A DNA stretch of 64,000 nt from JAMQPK01 sp963782595 (GCA_963782595.1 CAWAKJ010000001.1:1240001-1304000), one strand, 5' to 3'; shown: positions 8,178-17,968, counted from the stretch's first letter. Notes: generated by a model from the sequence alone, not told the origin. Program-made: numbers and translations.

Positions 8178-9911
8178 CTAGGGCGTCAGTTGCAGTTCGA
8201 TCGTCGATGTGAGGCCCTCAGTGAGACGGAACCGCTTCGCGGCAGGTTCGATCTGTTTGCGAAATGCCGGATCCCACTGGACCCCTTGCTCGAGCGATTC
8301 GACGGCGACCGCGAAGTAATCACCGGGCGGCAACCCTTTCGTTTCGAATCGTCCCTGTTGATCCGGGCGAGCGATGCGCACGTACCGAGCGTTCACCGCC
8401 CCTTCTCTGGGCGTCTCAGGAAAAATGGCGACGGCATAGTCGGTGACTGGACCCTGTGGACTCCTCACCGTGCCCGAGAGTGTCGTCTGTCTGTCGGTCA
8501 GCACAATCTCGATGCCGGCGACGCTGCTACCGATCGCAGAAATATCGAGTGGCGTCTCGGTGATATTGGCGCCGTTGAACGTCACAGACTTGACCGACCA
8601 CCCGACAGGCGATGGGCCGAAACCGGCACCTGCCGCTGCGAAAAGAATGCGGCCAAACGCACCCTTGATTTCGAAGCGCCCGTCCTGATCGATCGTGCCC
8701 TGGGTGTTGTCGAACATGCGCACCGGTGATGACCCGAATGGATCCGCAGGAGTGAGCATGATGCGTTCGGGTTTTTGACCAGACGATCCGTCGAAGATGA
8801 CCTGGCCGGAAATCGTGGCGCCAGGACTGGTCGTGATGACCAGTCCCGTGATGTCGCGGCCATCGGCCGTGATCGCGACCGACGCGGACTCGTCCGTAGC
8901 GCTGCGCGGCACGACCTCGAGCCAGTGATCACCTGGCGTGACGTTTGCCATGCTGAAGCTTCCGTCGGGCCCCATGCCAGGACCGCTGCGCATGCCGAAG
9001 CCGTTGCCCGTTCGTGTCCGAATGCTGAGCATCACGTTGGTCACAGGTTTCCCTGTCGAGCTGCGCACGATGCCGCTGATTTTCGTCATCCTGGCCGCAA
9101 CCATTGCGAACGACGCGTGGGCTTCTTCGGCAAGCCCCACGGTGACCGCCTGGGCTTCATCGGCACTCAAGGTGCCCGGGTAGTACGTCGTGCCGTGACC
9201 ATCAGAATCTGAGGCCGCTGCTCCCACGCCGGGCATGATCACCATCGCGTCAGACGGGCTTCCGCTGATGACGTAGGCACCGGGCATGAGTCCATACAAC
9301 CTGAACTCGCCAAGGTCGTTGCTGATGAAGTTGAAGAAGCCTGCTCCGCCGGGAACGAGTTGCCGCTGGCCGTTCGGCATGTATTGATGCCGCATCGCCT
9401 GCATCCGTACGCCTGCAAGCGGTTCGCCGAGCTCGTCGGTGATGCGGCCCGTGATGATGCCACCGCGCGGAAGCGCGAAGTCGATTTTCTCGACGGTTTG
9501 CGCATTTCCCACATCAAGCGGTCTGCCTGATTCGAACGGCCGCCGTTGTCCGAACTGCAGTGAGACGTACCCGTTTCGCGTCACGAAGATGTTGTAGCGG
9601 CCGGCCGGCAGTTCGGCCAGTTCGTATCTGCCGTCGGCGTCCGTATTCACGCTCCGATTGATCCGTAGTTCGCCCGAGGACACACGCACGGTCGCGCGCC
9701 GCAACGGCGCGCCTGTGTCGGCAGAAGCGACTCGTCCTCGAATGCGCGCGGTGCCGGTGGGAGTAGTCGGAGCTGCCGAGTTATCACGCGGCGGCATCTG
9801 GACGCGCGGCCCCGGCGGTCCCGGCATCGGCGAGCCTGGTATTGGCGGTACTTGGGCGCTGGCAGCGACAGCGCATAGCAGGGCGCCGAGAATGAGGGCG
9901 GTCGTTCGCAT
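8178..9911 (-). CDS. Secreted carboxypeptidase-regulatory-like repeat protein, paralogue A
   Basis: This is the first gene of the trio. The ATG at 9911 is preceded by GAGGAG, giving 577 residues with a clear signal peptide (TTALILGALLCAVAASAQ); a start 63 nt upstream would bury it. Repeat signatures match the other two: IRGRVASADTGAPLRRATV, GRYELAELPAGRYNIFVTRNGY, FALPRGGIITGRITDELGEP, GIEIVLTDRQTTLSGTVR and KGLPPGDYFAVAVESLEQG. The strong shared phrases point to gene triplication followed by divergence. The leader region upstream holds a heptamer repeat array. Confidence 0.85.
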   Translation of the reverse strand: MRTTALILGALLCAVAASAQVPPIPGSPMPGPPGPRVQMPPRDNSAAPTTPTGTARIRGRVASADTGAPLRRATVRVSSGELRINRSVNTDADGRYELAELPAGRYNIFVTRNGYVSLQFGQRRPFESGRPLDVGNAQTVEKIDFALPRGGIITGRITDELGEPLAGVRMQAMRHQYMPNGQRQLVPGGAGFFNFISNDLGEFRLYGLMPGAYVISGSPSDAMVIMPGVGAAASDSDGHGTTYYPGTLSADEAQAVTVGLAEEAHASFAMVAARMTKISGIVRSSTGKPVTNVMLSIRTRTGNGFGMRSGPGMGPDGSFSMANVTPGDHWLEVVPRSATDESASVAITADGRDITGLVITTSPGATISGQVIFDGSSGQKPERIMLTPADPFGSSPVRMFDNTQGTIDQDGRFEIKGAFGRILFAAAGAGFGPSPVGWSVKSVTFNGANITETPLDISAIGSSVAGIEIVLTDRQTTLSGTVRSPQGPVTDYAVAIFPETPREGAVNARYVRIARPDQQGRFETKGLPPGDYFAVAVESLEQGVQWDPAFRKQIEPAAKRFRLTEGLTSTIELQLTP

Positions 9912-9930
9912 CGCTCTACTCCTCGGAGAA

Positions 9931-9993
9931 GGTAGCCCGTAGCCTGCAGCCGGTAGCTCGTGGCTACCAACCACTAACTACCAACCACCAACC
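9931..9993. repeat. 63-bp array of nine heptamers upstream of the repeat-protein genes
   Basis: It divides without remainder into GGTAGCC, CGTAGCC, TGCAGCC, GGTAGCT, CGTGGCT, ACCAACC, ACTAACT, ACCAACC, ACCAACC. The first five units pair loosely with the last four (for example GGTAGC with GGCTACC across 9952-9968). Length, unit size and unit number match the array at 1273-1335, although the heptamer differs. It lies between the P5C dehydrogenase stop and the first repeat-protein gene on the same strand. Confidence 0.8.
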
Positions 9994-9996
9994 GTC

Positions 9997-11571
9997 TTAG
10001 ACGCCGCGAATCCTCACTCGGCTCTGTTCGCGCATGAATTGCTGGACGTAATACGGACCGCCCGTGCCCCGCCCAGTCGAACCGCTGGCCTTCCATCCGC
10101 CGAAGGGGTTGATGCCCGGCCAGGCTCCGGTCGTCGCACCGGCTCGGCGGTTGGCATAGGTCACCCCCGCCTGAATCCGTTCGAAGAACGTATCGAGCTC
10201 GTCCTCTTTGGCCGAGTAGATCCCGGCGGTCAGCCCGTACTCGGTGCGGTTGGCCAATTCGAGCGCCTCGTCCAGCGTCAACACGTCGGCGACGACCATG
10301 ATGGGCACGAACAGCTCTTCCGAAAAGAGCGGATGCCCGGGCGGCAGCCCGTCGATGACCGTCGGTTCGACGAAGTATCCGCGATCGAAGGGGGACTCGG
10401 TTATCCGTCTTCCTCCTACAAGAATCTTCCCGCCGTCTTTTTTGGCGCGCTCGACCGCCGAAAGGTAGGTCTTCACCGCGGCTTCGTTGATCACCGGCCC
10501 CATCCACACGTCGCGCTCGAGCGGGTTGCCCACCTTGATGCGCCTGGTTTTCTCGACGAGCAGTTGGACGAATTTGTCGCGGACGTCCTTCTGGATGTAC
10601 ACGCGCGAGCACGCCGAGCACTTCTGGCCCTGCGCCCCGAACGCCGAGCGCATGACGCCGTCGGTCGCCACGTCGAGATCTGCCGTGCTGGTGACGATGG
10701 CGGGATTCTTTCCGCCCATCTCGATGATGAGCGGCCGGGGTACCGGCCGCGCGGCGTTGTCGCGGATCAGCTTGAGGCCGACTTCCTTCGACCCTGTGAA
10801 GACGATGCCGTCGATACCTTCGTTGTCGATCAGCTCCTGGCCGACCGTCGAGCCGGGACCCGTGACGAAATTGAAGACGCCAGGAGGCAGTCCGGCCTCG
10901 ACGACCATGTCGGCGAACTTTGCGCCGATGAGAGGTGTGTCGGTGGCGGGCTTGAAGACGACGGTGTTTCCGGCCGCCAGTGCGCCGCCGACCGGGCCGG
11001 CAGCGAGCGCCATCGGGAAATTGAACGGCGAAATGACGGCCCATACACCGTAGGGTCTCAGCACGCTGACGTTTACTTCGCCGGGGCCGAGTGATCCCAT
11101 CTTCTCGACGAAGCCTTCATGCTGCTCGATCTGATCGCAGTAGTAGGCCATCAGGTCGGCGCCCTCTTCGACGTCGCCGACGCATTCGAGTCTGTTCTTT
11201 CCTACCTCGTAGCCCATGAGGGCAGAAAGCTCGTATCGATGATCGCGGATCGCGTCGGCGATCTTTCGCACGTAGACGAGCCGCGCCTGCCAGGACCGAG
11301 CCGCCCACTCGGGGAACGCGCCGCGAGCCGCTGCAATCGCCGACTTCACATGTTCGGGCGTGCCCTTCTGAAATCGTCCGAGCGCGATGCTCGTGTCGAT
11401 GGGGCTGCGATCGTCGAACTGGTCGGAGGTTCGAAGGTGCTTGCCGTCTATGAGGAGCAGGTGCTCGCGACCGAACGTCTGTGGAGCGCTTGCGATGGCT
11501 TTGTCGAGCTCGTGGTGAAGATCTTCGAGCGAGTCGCCACCAAGGGTTGCGTAAGTGATCTTGGTCGCCAT
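9997..11571 (-). CDS. pruA: 1-pyrroline-5-carboxylate dehydrogenase (L-glutamate gamma-semialdehyde dehydrogenase)
   Basis: This 524-residue aldehyde dehydrogenase oxidises glutamate semialdehyde to glutamate with NAD, the second step of proline breakdown. It has the family's catalytic set: PFNFPMALAAGPVGGALAAGN for cofactor binding, the general base in IIEMGGKNPAI and the nucleophile in FGAQGQKCSACSRVYI. The ending RAGATTGAWPGINPFGGWKASGSTG is diagnostic of the RocA/PruA branch. It is a stand-alone enzyme: there is no fused proline dehydrogenase and no putA or prodh gene nearby. A REP-like element separates it from the amidohydrolase-like gene upstream on the same strand. Confidence 0.93.
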   Translation of the reverse strand: MATKITYATLGGDSLEDLHHELDKAIASAPQTFGREHLLLIDGKHLRTSDQFDDRSPIDTSIALGRFQKGTPEHVKSAIAAARGAFPEWAARSWQARLVYVRKIADAIRDHRYELSALMGYEVGKNRLECVGDVEEGADLMAYYCDQIEQHEGFVEKMGSLGPGEVNVSVLRPYGVWAVISPFNFPMALAAGPVGGALAAGNTVVFKPATDTPLIGAKFADMVVEAGLPPGVFNFVTGPGSTVGQELIDNEGIDGIVFTGSKEVGLKLIRDNAARPVPRPLIIEMGGKNPAIVTSTADLDVATDGVMRSAFGAQGQKCSACSRVYIQKDVRDKFVQLLVEKTRRIKVGNPLERDVWMGPVINEAAVKTYLSAVERAKKDGGKILVGGRRITESPFDRGYFVEPTVIDGLPPGHPLFSEELFVPIMVVADVLTLDEALELANRTEYGLTAGIYSAKEDELDTFFERIQAGVTYANRRAGATTGAWPGINPFGGWKASGSTGRGTGGPYYVQQFMREQSRVRIRGV

Positions 11572-11575
11572 AAGA

Positions 11576-11599
11576 GTAGTGTGCGGCTTGAGCCGGACC
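11576..11599 (+). repeat. REP-like palindrome, copy 2 (diverged)
   Basis: GTAG-T is followed by GTGCGGCTTGAGCCGGAC, which differs from copy 1 at the third base and in the loop, so one stem pair is broken. It lies in the 60-bp gap between the start of the P5C dehydrogenase gene and the end of the amidohydrolase-like gene. Confidence 0.65.
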
Positions 11600-11631
11600 T
11601 TGGGGAACTACATGAGTCGGAAAGTGGGCAA

Positions 11632-13104
11632 CTAGTCGTTCGAACTGGCTGCCGCCGGGCGTTGATACACGATTTTGCCGTCGAAGATCGTGACCGTCAC
11701 AGCGGCCTCGCGGAGCGCATCGAGCGGCGACGATTCGAAGATATCGTTCGACAGAATCACGATGTCGGCGAGCATCCCGCGTGCCAGCGTGCCTTTGCGC
11801 TGTTCGTCGTAAGACGCATAGGCGGCGTGGCTCGTATACGCGTCGATCGCGTTGCGGAGCTCTCCAGGCTCTGCGACGGCATCTTCGATGGCCTCGCGTG
11901 GATCGAGCGGGGCCGCCGGCCAGTTGCTGCCGAACAGAATTCGCGCTTGTCCGTCGCTGAGCAGGCTTTCGTCGAGCCGGTTCCTGCGGTTGCGGTCGGG
12001 CGATCCGTTGGATTCGACGGCACGCTCGAACGCATTGACGGCTGCATGAACATCCGCGCCGTCGACGGTCCGGACCATCACACTCCAGTTGTGCTTGTCG
12101 AGCAGCGCGACGGCACGCGCCAGCTGCGGTGTCTCGCACGGGCAGATCACGGTGACGCCGCCGAGCTTCAGCGTGGGATCGTCGGGAAACTGCTCGCGCA
12201 GCGTGTTCAGCTCGAGCACCTCGGCTTCGGTCACTGTCGCGGGAACGCCAATCGAGGCAGAGACGCGGAGCGTCAACTCGCCCTCTTGTCGGAGGTCATC
12301 GAGGAGGCGCAGCTCTTCGTCGCTCGCACTGAAGGACTGCATGCTCGTGATTCCCAGGCTGTGCGCTTCGCCGATAGCGGCACGGAGGGCCGCAAGCTTC
12401 TGAGCGCGCGTGGGTTGCGGTACCACCCGCGTCACCAGGCTGACCGCGTCGTCTTTAAGTACTCCGGTGGGCTCGCCGGTGTGTCGATCTTTCACCACGA
12501 TCCCCGAACCTCGATTCGGCGTCTTACGGGTGATGCCGGCCAGTCCGAGCGCTTTGGAATTCGCCCACGCGACATGCCCGTCATCGCTGGTGACGACGAC
12601 AGGACGATCCAGGACGGCCTCATCGAGAATCTTGCGTGCCGGCACATTTGCCGACGCCAGCAGGTCGGCGTCGCCGTTGCGGCCCACGAGCCAGGGGACC
12701 GCCGGCTTTTCTTCGGCGTACTGTCGAAGCTCGGTCTCGATGTCGTCGATCGTTCTAGCTGGTGCAAGGTTCAGATGTTCGAGCGTCAGCGCGCCGGCGA
12801 TCAGTTGAACCTGGGCGTCGTTCAGCCCGGGCAGCACGGTGGCGCCATGCGCATCGAGCACCATCGTCTGTGCGCGCCGCAGGCGCTTGACCTCGCGGTT
12901 GGAGCCGACCCGAAGGATCTGATTGCCGCGGACGGCAACGGCCTCCTGGATCCCGGCGCCGCCGCCCGGATAGACCTTGCCGTTGACGATGATGAGATCG
13001 ACGGGGCCGCTCGCATCGTCACGCTGAGCGCCGACGATAAGGCCCGCAATGAAGGTTGCCCCGACGATGACAGCAACCAGTATGGTGGTCAGGCGCGTCG
13101 CCAT
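11632..13104 (-). CDS. Amidohydrolase-family protein (YtcJ-like) lacking its metal ligands
   Basis: This 490-residue protein is membrane-anchored by an N-terminal segment (residues 6-26). It follows the Amidohydro_3 layout: DLIIVNGKVYPGGG, VLPGLNDAQVQLIAG, VVTSDDGHVAWANSKALGLAGI, GVLKDDAV, ARILFGSNWPA and GMLADIVILSNDIF. The usual metal-binding HxH in DAHVHL is replaced by Gln98-x-Gln100 (codons CAG and CAA). The later RHRIEH-type site reads RNRLDES, the H of GITSxHD is Gln and the GSDWP aspartate is Asn. The frame is intact, so this is not a simple pseudogene, but metal-dependent hydrolysis seems impossible. I infer a non-enzymatic, perhaps ligand-binding, role. Confidence 0.85.
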   Translation of the reverse strand: MATRLTTILVAVIVGATFIAGLIVGAQRDDASGPVDLIIVNGKVYPGGGAGIQEAVAVRGNQILRVGSNREVKRLRRAQTMVLDAHGATVLPGLNDAQVQLIAGALTLEHLNLAPARTIDDIETELRQYAEEKPAVPWLVGRNGDADLLASANVPARKILDEAVLDRPVVVTSDDGHVAWANSKALGLAGITRKTPNRGSGIVVKDRHTGEPTGVLKDDAVSLVTRVVPQPTRAQKLAALRAAIGEAHSLGITSMQSFSASDEELRLLDDLRQEGELTLRVSASIGVPATVTEAEVLELNTLREQFPDDPTLKLGGVTVICPCETPQLARAVALLDKHNWSVMVRTVDGADVHAAVNAFERAVESNGSPDRNRRNRLDESLLSDGQARILFGSNWPAAPLDPREAIEDAVAEPGELRNAIDAYTSHAAYASYDEQRKGTLARGMLADIVILSNDIFESSPLDALREAAVTVTIFDGKIVYQRPAAASSND

Positions 13105-13151
13105 TTACGAGCATAGAGTAGCATTTAGGGCGCTTTAAGAGGAGGCGAAAG

Positions 13152-13976
13152 ATGAGCGTGCTGGTTAGTACCGATTGGGCGAAGGATCACTTGACGGACC
13201 CCAAGGTTCGTATCGTCGAGGTCGACGTTGACACTTCTGCCTACGATCAGGGCCATGTGCCCGGCGCCGTCGGCTGGAACTGGACGACGCAGCTCTGCGA
13301 CACGCTGGTGCGCGATGTGATTCCGAAGAAGAAACTGGAAGAGCTTCTCGGCAATTCCGGCATCGACAACGACACCACCGTGGTCCTCTACGGCGACAAC
13401 AACAACTGGTTCGCCGCGTGGGCATTCTGGCAACTGAAGCTCTACGGCCATCAGGATGTCCGCATCATGGACGGCGGCCGCAAGAAGTGGCTCGCCGAAG
13501 GCGGCGAACTGAGCACCGAGGCGGCGAACCCGCCGCGAAAAACCTACCAGGCGAAGGACGCCGATAACTCGATTCGGGCGTTCCTGCCCGAGGTGCAGGA
13601 GGCGGTGAAGAAGCAGAGCGCAGCGCTCGTTGACGTGCGCAGCCCGGCGGAATTCACCGGAGAAATTCTGGCGCCTCCGGGCCTTCCCGAAACCTGTCAG
13701 CGCGGCGGCCATATTCCCGGCGCGAAGAGCATGCCCTGGGCCAAGCTCGCCAACGACGACGGCACGTTCAAGACGCCGGTCGAAATCAAGGCGCTGTATG
13801 ACGGTGTGGGTGTCAAGGGGGACAAGCCGATCATCGCGTACTGCCGCATCGGCGAGCGCTCGAGCCACAGCTGGTTCGCACTGAAGTATCTGCTCGGGTA
13901 CAACAACGTGCGGAACTACGACGGTTCGTGGACCGAATGGGGCAACCTGGTCGGGGCGCCCGTCGAGAAACCCTAA
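13152..13976 (+). CDS. Thiosulfate sulfurtransferase, two-domain rhodanese
   Basis: This 274-residue protein has tandem rhodanese domains. The first is inactive (WFAAWAFWQLKLYGH in place of a Cys loop). The second carries the active loop CRIGERSS (about residues 233-240) and the conserved end NYDGSWTEWGN. It transfers sulfane sulfur from thiosulfate to acceptors such as cyanide. AGGAGG lies 8 nt before the ATG. It resembles SseA/CysA-type enzymes of the cytoplasm and has no signal peptide. A second protein of the same type is at 62908-63720, which is a different subtype by its active loop. Confidence 0.93.
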   Translation: MSVLVSTDWAKDHLTDPKVRIVEVDVDTSAYDQGHVPGAVGWNWTTQLCDTLVRDVIPKKKLEELLGNSGIDNDTTVVLYGDNNNWFAAWAFWQLKLYGHQDVRIMDGGRKKWLAEGGELSTEAANPPRKTYQAKDADNSIRAFLPEVQEAVKKQSAALVDVRSPAEFTGEILAPPGLPETCQRGGHIPGAKSMPWAKLANDDGTFKTPVEIKALYDGVGVKGDKPIIAYCRIGERSSHSWFALKYLLGYNNVRNYDGSWTEWGNLVGAPVEKP

Positions 13977-13996
13977 TTGCCCGCCCTTGAAAATCT

Positions 13997-14305
13997 ATGA
14001 AAGCCGAAGACTACACCGAGCGCAACGAGACGATTGACGGCTGGCCGATTCACATCGTCACGTACCGCGTCGGAGAGAAGTACTACTGCTCGATTGACAA
14101 CGTCGACCCCGGCGCGCGCTTTGCGCGCGCCGAGGGCACGACCCGGGAAGACGTCGAGCGCGTGGCGCTCGAGAAGGCCAGGAAGTATCTGGGCCAGACC
14201 CGCCGGTTTCGGCCGACAGGTAATCAATCTCACAATCTCACAATCGGCGAATACAGCGAAGCTGCTAAGGCCGGGTCATCGCGCGTGCCAGTGCTCGTTC
14301 GGTGA
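13997..14305 (+). CDS. Small conserved-looking hypothetical protein
   Basis: This 102-residue protein is not assigned to a named family. It begins KAEDYTERNETIDGWPIHIV and continues TYRVGEKYYCSIDNVDPGA, then a helical segment (TTREDVERVALEKARKYLGQ). The compact alpha/beta pattern and ordinary codon use suggest a real protein. The last 25 residues after RRFRPTG look less structured, and the final 41 nt overlap the convergent FAD-subunit gene. It lies 20 nt after the rhodanese gene and may share its transcript. No function is proposed. Confidence 0.6.
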   Translation: MKAEDYTERNETIDGWPIHIVTYRVGEKYYCSIDNVDPGARFARAEGTTREDVERVALEKARKYLGQTRRFRPTGNQSHNLTIGEYSEAAKAGSSRVPVLVR

Positions 14306-15119
14306 AGACCGAGACCATGGCTCGACGGTATTCGGCGCTCGCATGAATGTCCGAGTTCAGGTCGACCAGGCTGGCCCCCGCGAGGCGGGCTGCCGCCTCG
14401 ATGCTCGGCGGTGACGGCGGTTGTCCCAGAAGCGCGGCTTCGACGTCGGTCAGGCGTGTGGCGTGTGAACCGGCGCCGGTCAGTCCGATGCGCGCGGCCT
14501 GAATCACTCCATTGTTCACCGCGATCGCTGCGGCCACTCCGACGATGGCAAAGTGCGACGCGCGCTGATACAGCTTGGCGTACGCCGCCGATCGTACCGG
14601 CGTGAACTGCACGCCCACGATAATCTCGTCGGCCTCGAGATCGACGGTGAACAGACCACGGAAGAAATCCTGCGCTCGCACGGCTCGCGGACCGCGCGCG
14701 CTCCTGATCTGAATCTCGGCGTCGAGCGCGAGCAGCGCAGCCGGGTAGTCGGCAGACGGATCGGCATGCGCGATGCTGCCGCCAAGCGTGCCGCGATTAC
14801 GGACCTGCGGGTCGCCAATCGACGCGGCGGTTTCGGCCATCAGCGGGCACTCCTGCAGAAGGAGGGCCGATGTTGCGACGTCGTGATGAACCGTGCCTGC
14901 ACCAATCTCGATTCTGCCCTCCTTCCTGCGAATGCCGGAGAGCTCCGGAATGCGGGCGATGTCGATGAGAGCGCCGGGCTGGCTGAGCCGCAGCTTCATG
15001 ACGGGAATCAGGCTATGGCCGCCGGCGATGAGCTTGCCTTTGCCGTTCGCTGCGCGCAGCTTCCCTAGAGCATCATCGACTGAAGTGGCGCGGCTGTACT
15101 CGAATGCCGTCGAGATCAC
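14265..15119 (-). CDS. FAD-binding (medium) subunit of a form II CODH-like / xanthine dehydrogenase family enzyme
   Basis: This 284-residue protein carries the FAD-binding PCMH-type domain (LIAGGHSLIPVMKLRL and VRNRGTLGGSIAHADPSADYP) and the CO_deh_flav_C domain. It passes electrons from the 2Fe-2S subunit to the final acceptor. The start is GTG at 15119, which overlaps the large-subunit TGA in GTGA; a longer reading to 15146 would overlap more and gains nothing. Gene order on the minus strand is small, large, medium. Together the three form one heterotrimer whose substrate is not known. Confidence 0.88.
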   Translation of the reverse strand: MISTAFEYSRATSVDDALGKLRAANGKGKLIAGGHSLIPVMKLRLSQPGALIDIARIPELSGIRRKEGRIEIGAGTVHHDVATSALLLQECPLMAETAASIGDPQVRNRGTLGGSIAHADPSADYPAALLALDAEIQIRSARGPRAVRAQDFFRGLFTVDLEADEIIVGVQFTPVRSAAYAKLYQRASHFAIVGVAAAIAVNNGVIQAARIGLTGAGSHATRLTDVEAALLGQPPSPPSIEAAARLAGASLVDLNSDIHASAEYRRAMVSVFTERALARAMTRP

Positions 15120-17476
15120 GACTGGCCTCCCTGAATGATGCGCCACAGTTTTTCGGGCCGAAGCATCATGTCGATGTGCTTGACGCCGAACTCGCTAAGC
15201 GCGTCGACTGCGGCGGCCACGATGCAGGGCGTGGAGCCGAGCGTGCCGGCTTCGCCGATGCCCTTGGCGCCCTGCGGGTTGACGGGCGTGGGCGTGCACG
15301 CAGCAGTCAGCTCGAACCGTGGAAAATCGATCGCGCGCGGCAGTGCGTAATCCATGAAGGAACCAGTCACGAGCTGTCCCGATTCGTCGTAGACCACTTC
15401 TTCGATCATCGCCTGCCCGATGCCCTGGGCCAGCCCGCCGTGAATCTGTCCCTCGACGATGAGCGGATTGATGCGATTCCCCGCATCGTCCACGGCCACG
15501 AGTTTGAGCAGTGTCGGTTCGCCGGTCATTCGGTCGATCTCGATCATCGCGATGTCGCAGCCGAACGGATAGGTAAAGTTGGACGGCTCGAAAAATGCTT
15601 CGGCGCTGAGTCCGGGTTCCAGACCTTCTGGAAGCGGCACCGGCACATACGCAAAAGCCGCGACGCTGGCAAAAGGCTTTGCCGAAGACGGCGAGCCTTT
15701 CACAGCGATCGTGCCGTTGTCGAAGACGAGGTCGTCTTCGTGCGCTTCAAGCATGGCTGCGGCGAACTTCGCCATCTTCGACTTGACCTTGGCCCCGGCC
15801 ATCTGCAGCGCGGCTCCACCGACTGCCTGTGAACGGCTGCCGAACGTGCCGATGCCCTGTTTCACGACGGCGGTATCGCCGTGCACGATCGTGACGTGCT
15901 CAATCGGCACACCAAACTCGTCGGCAATCATCTGGGCGAATGTCGTCTCGTTGCCCTGGCCGTGTGGAGACGCGCCGGTTGCGGCGGTAATGCGCCCGTC
16001 GCGTTCGACGGTCACCTGCGAATATTCCCACCCGCCCGTTCCCATCGCCGAGGAAGGGCCCATGCCACAGACCTCGACGTACATCGCCAGGCCGAGGCCG
16101 ACGAGCCGGCCCTGTGCACGTGCCGCATCGCGCTCGGCCTTCAACTGTTCCCATCGAGCGCTCTCGAGCGCGATGTTGAGCGCGTTCTCGTAGTCACCAG
16201 AGTCGTACTCGGCGCCCATCTGCGTCTTGAACGGAAACTGGTTCGGCTGGATGAAGTTTTTCCGGCGGAGATCGGCCGGGTCCATCTTCAATTCTCGGGC
16301 GAGCATGTCCATGGCGCGCTCGACGAAGTAGGTGGCCTCCGGCCGGCCGGCGCCGCGATAGGCATCGGTCGGCGTTTTGTTGGTGAAGACCTCGGTCAGC
16401 GTCGCGCGGACCGCGGGGATGTTGTAGGTCGCGCTGGCCATCAGCTGCGTGAGCGTCGGGATATCGGCCGTAAACAGCAGGTTGTAGGCGCCGATGTCGG
16501 CGATCAGCCGCAGCTTCAGGCCGAGTACCGTTCCGTCACGCTTCGCAGCCAGTTCGACGTAGCCGATAATGTCGCGCCCATGATTGGTCGCGGCGAAGGC
16601 CTCGGATCGGTCTTCGATCCATTTCACGGGAATACCGAGGCGCTTCGAGACGGCCGCGGCGACGTACTCTTCACCGTAAATGTTGATCTTGGCGCCGAAG
16701 CCGCCGCCGACTTCGGGCGCGATCGCACGCACCCGATCCTCGCCGAGCCCGAGTTGCGACGCGATGAACGTGCGCAGGATATGCGGGTTCTGGGTCGACG
16801 ACCAGATCGTCAGCGTGCCTTTGCCTTCCTCGTAGTGCGCGACGACACCGCGCCCCTCCATGGCAGATGGCGCGAGCCGCTGGTTCATCATCCGTTGTGA
16901 GATGACGACCTCGGCCATCCGAAACGCCTGGTCGATGGCGGAGTCATCCACTTCACGGGGGTTCGTCACTCCCGTGCCGCTCGGGACATGCAGCGCAATG
17001 TTGTTGGGAAACGCGGAGTGAAGCACGGCCGGCTTTCCCGTCATCGCGATCTCAGGATCGACAACGGCCGGCAACATGTCGTAGGTCACCTCGATGGCGT
17101 CGGCCGCGTCACGTGCCACGTAGCGATCGCGGGCCACCACGACCGCGACCGGTTCGCCGACATAGCGCACGGTATCGACCGCGACCGCCCGATGCTCCGG
17201 CGACGGGTGGGGTGTGCCGATCGGCATGGGCTTCAGGACCTCTGCGATTTGCGCGCCGGTGAAAACGGCTTCGACGCCATCGATCGTCTCCGCTGCGCGC
17301 GTATCGATGTCGAGTATGCGTCCATGCGCCATCTCGCTGCGCTTGAATGCCAGATACTGCATCCCGACGAGCGCGATGTCGTCGACATAGGTAGCGCGCC
17401 CTTGAATGAGGCGAGGATCCTCGCGTCGCTTGACGCGCTGACCGACGAGCTTGGGCAGAACGGGAGTCGTGGCCAT
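15116..17476 (-). CDS. Molybdopterin-binding large subunit, form II CoxL-like
   Basis: This 786-residue protein is the catalytic subunit of a molybdenum hydroxylase, holding the Mo-cytosine dinucleotide cofactor. The N-terminal a/b-hammerhead domain includes RREDPRLIQGRATYVDDI. The active-site loop (about residues 370-376) reads AYRGAGR. True aerobic CO dehydrogenases (form I) have AYxCSFR with the Cu-linked cysteine, so this form II protein is unlikely to oxidise CO and more likely hydroxylates an aromatic, purine or aldehyde substrate. GGGFGAKI and the C-terminal GAKGIGEAG(T) with the catalytic Glu are present. It starts 3 nt after the small-subunit stop. Confidence 0.9.
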   Translation of the reverse strand: MATTPVLPKLVGQRVKRREDPRLIQGRATYVDDIALVGMQYLAFKRSEMAHGRILDIDTRAAETIDGVEAVFTGAQIAEVLKPMPIGTPHPSPEHRAVAVDTVRYVGEPVAVVVARDRYVARDAADAIEVTYDMLPAVVDPEIAMTGKPAVLHSAFPNNIALHVPSGTGVTNPREVDDSAIDQAFRMAEVVISQRMMNQRLAPSAMEGRGVVAHYEEGKGTLTIWSSTQNPHILRTFIASQLGLGEDRVRAIAPEVGGGFGAKINIYGEEYVAAAVSKRLGIPVKWIEDRSEAFAATNHGRDIIGYVELAAKRDGTVLGLKLRLIADIGAYNLLFTADIPTLTQLMASATYNIPAVRATLTEVFTNKTPTDAYRGAGRPEATYFVERAMDMLARELKMDPADLRRKNFIQPNQFPFKTQMGAEYDSGDYENALNIALESARWEQLKAERDAARAQGRLVGLGLAMYVEVCGMGPSSAMGTGGWEYSQVTVERDGRITAATGASPHGQGNETTFAQMIADEFGVPIEHVTIVHGDTAVVKQGIGTFGSRSQAVGGAALQMAGAKVKSKMAKFAAAMLEAHEDDLVFDNGTIAVKGSPSSAKPFASVAAFAYVPVPLPEGLEPGLSAEAFFEPSNFTYPFGCDIAMIEIDRMTGEPTLLKLVAVDDAGNRINPLIVEGQIHGGLAQGIGQAMIEEVVYDESGQLVTGSFMDYALPRAIDFPRFELTAACTPTPVNPQGAKGIGEAGTLGSTPCIVAAAVDALSEFGVKHIDMMLRPEKLWRIIQGGQS

Positions 17477-17479
17477 GAA

Positions 17480-17941
<462 letters not shown>

Positions 17942-17968
17942 CGGGCTCCTTATGAAAAACGCCCTAGC

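Noticed and set aside
11119..13116. A 665-codon plus-strand frame opposite the amidohydrolase-like gene
   Set aside because: It is a shadow of two real minus-strand genes; no domain, signal or ribosome site.
15116..17476. Genuine aerobic CO dehydrogenase (form I CoxL)
   Set aside because: The active-site loop is AYRGAGR, not AYxCSFR, so the copper-linked cysteine is missing.
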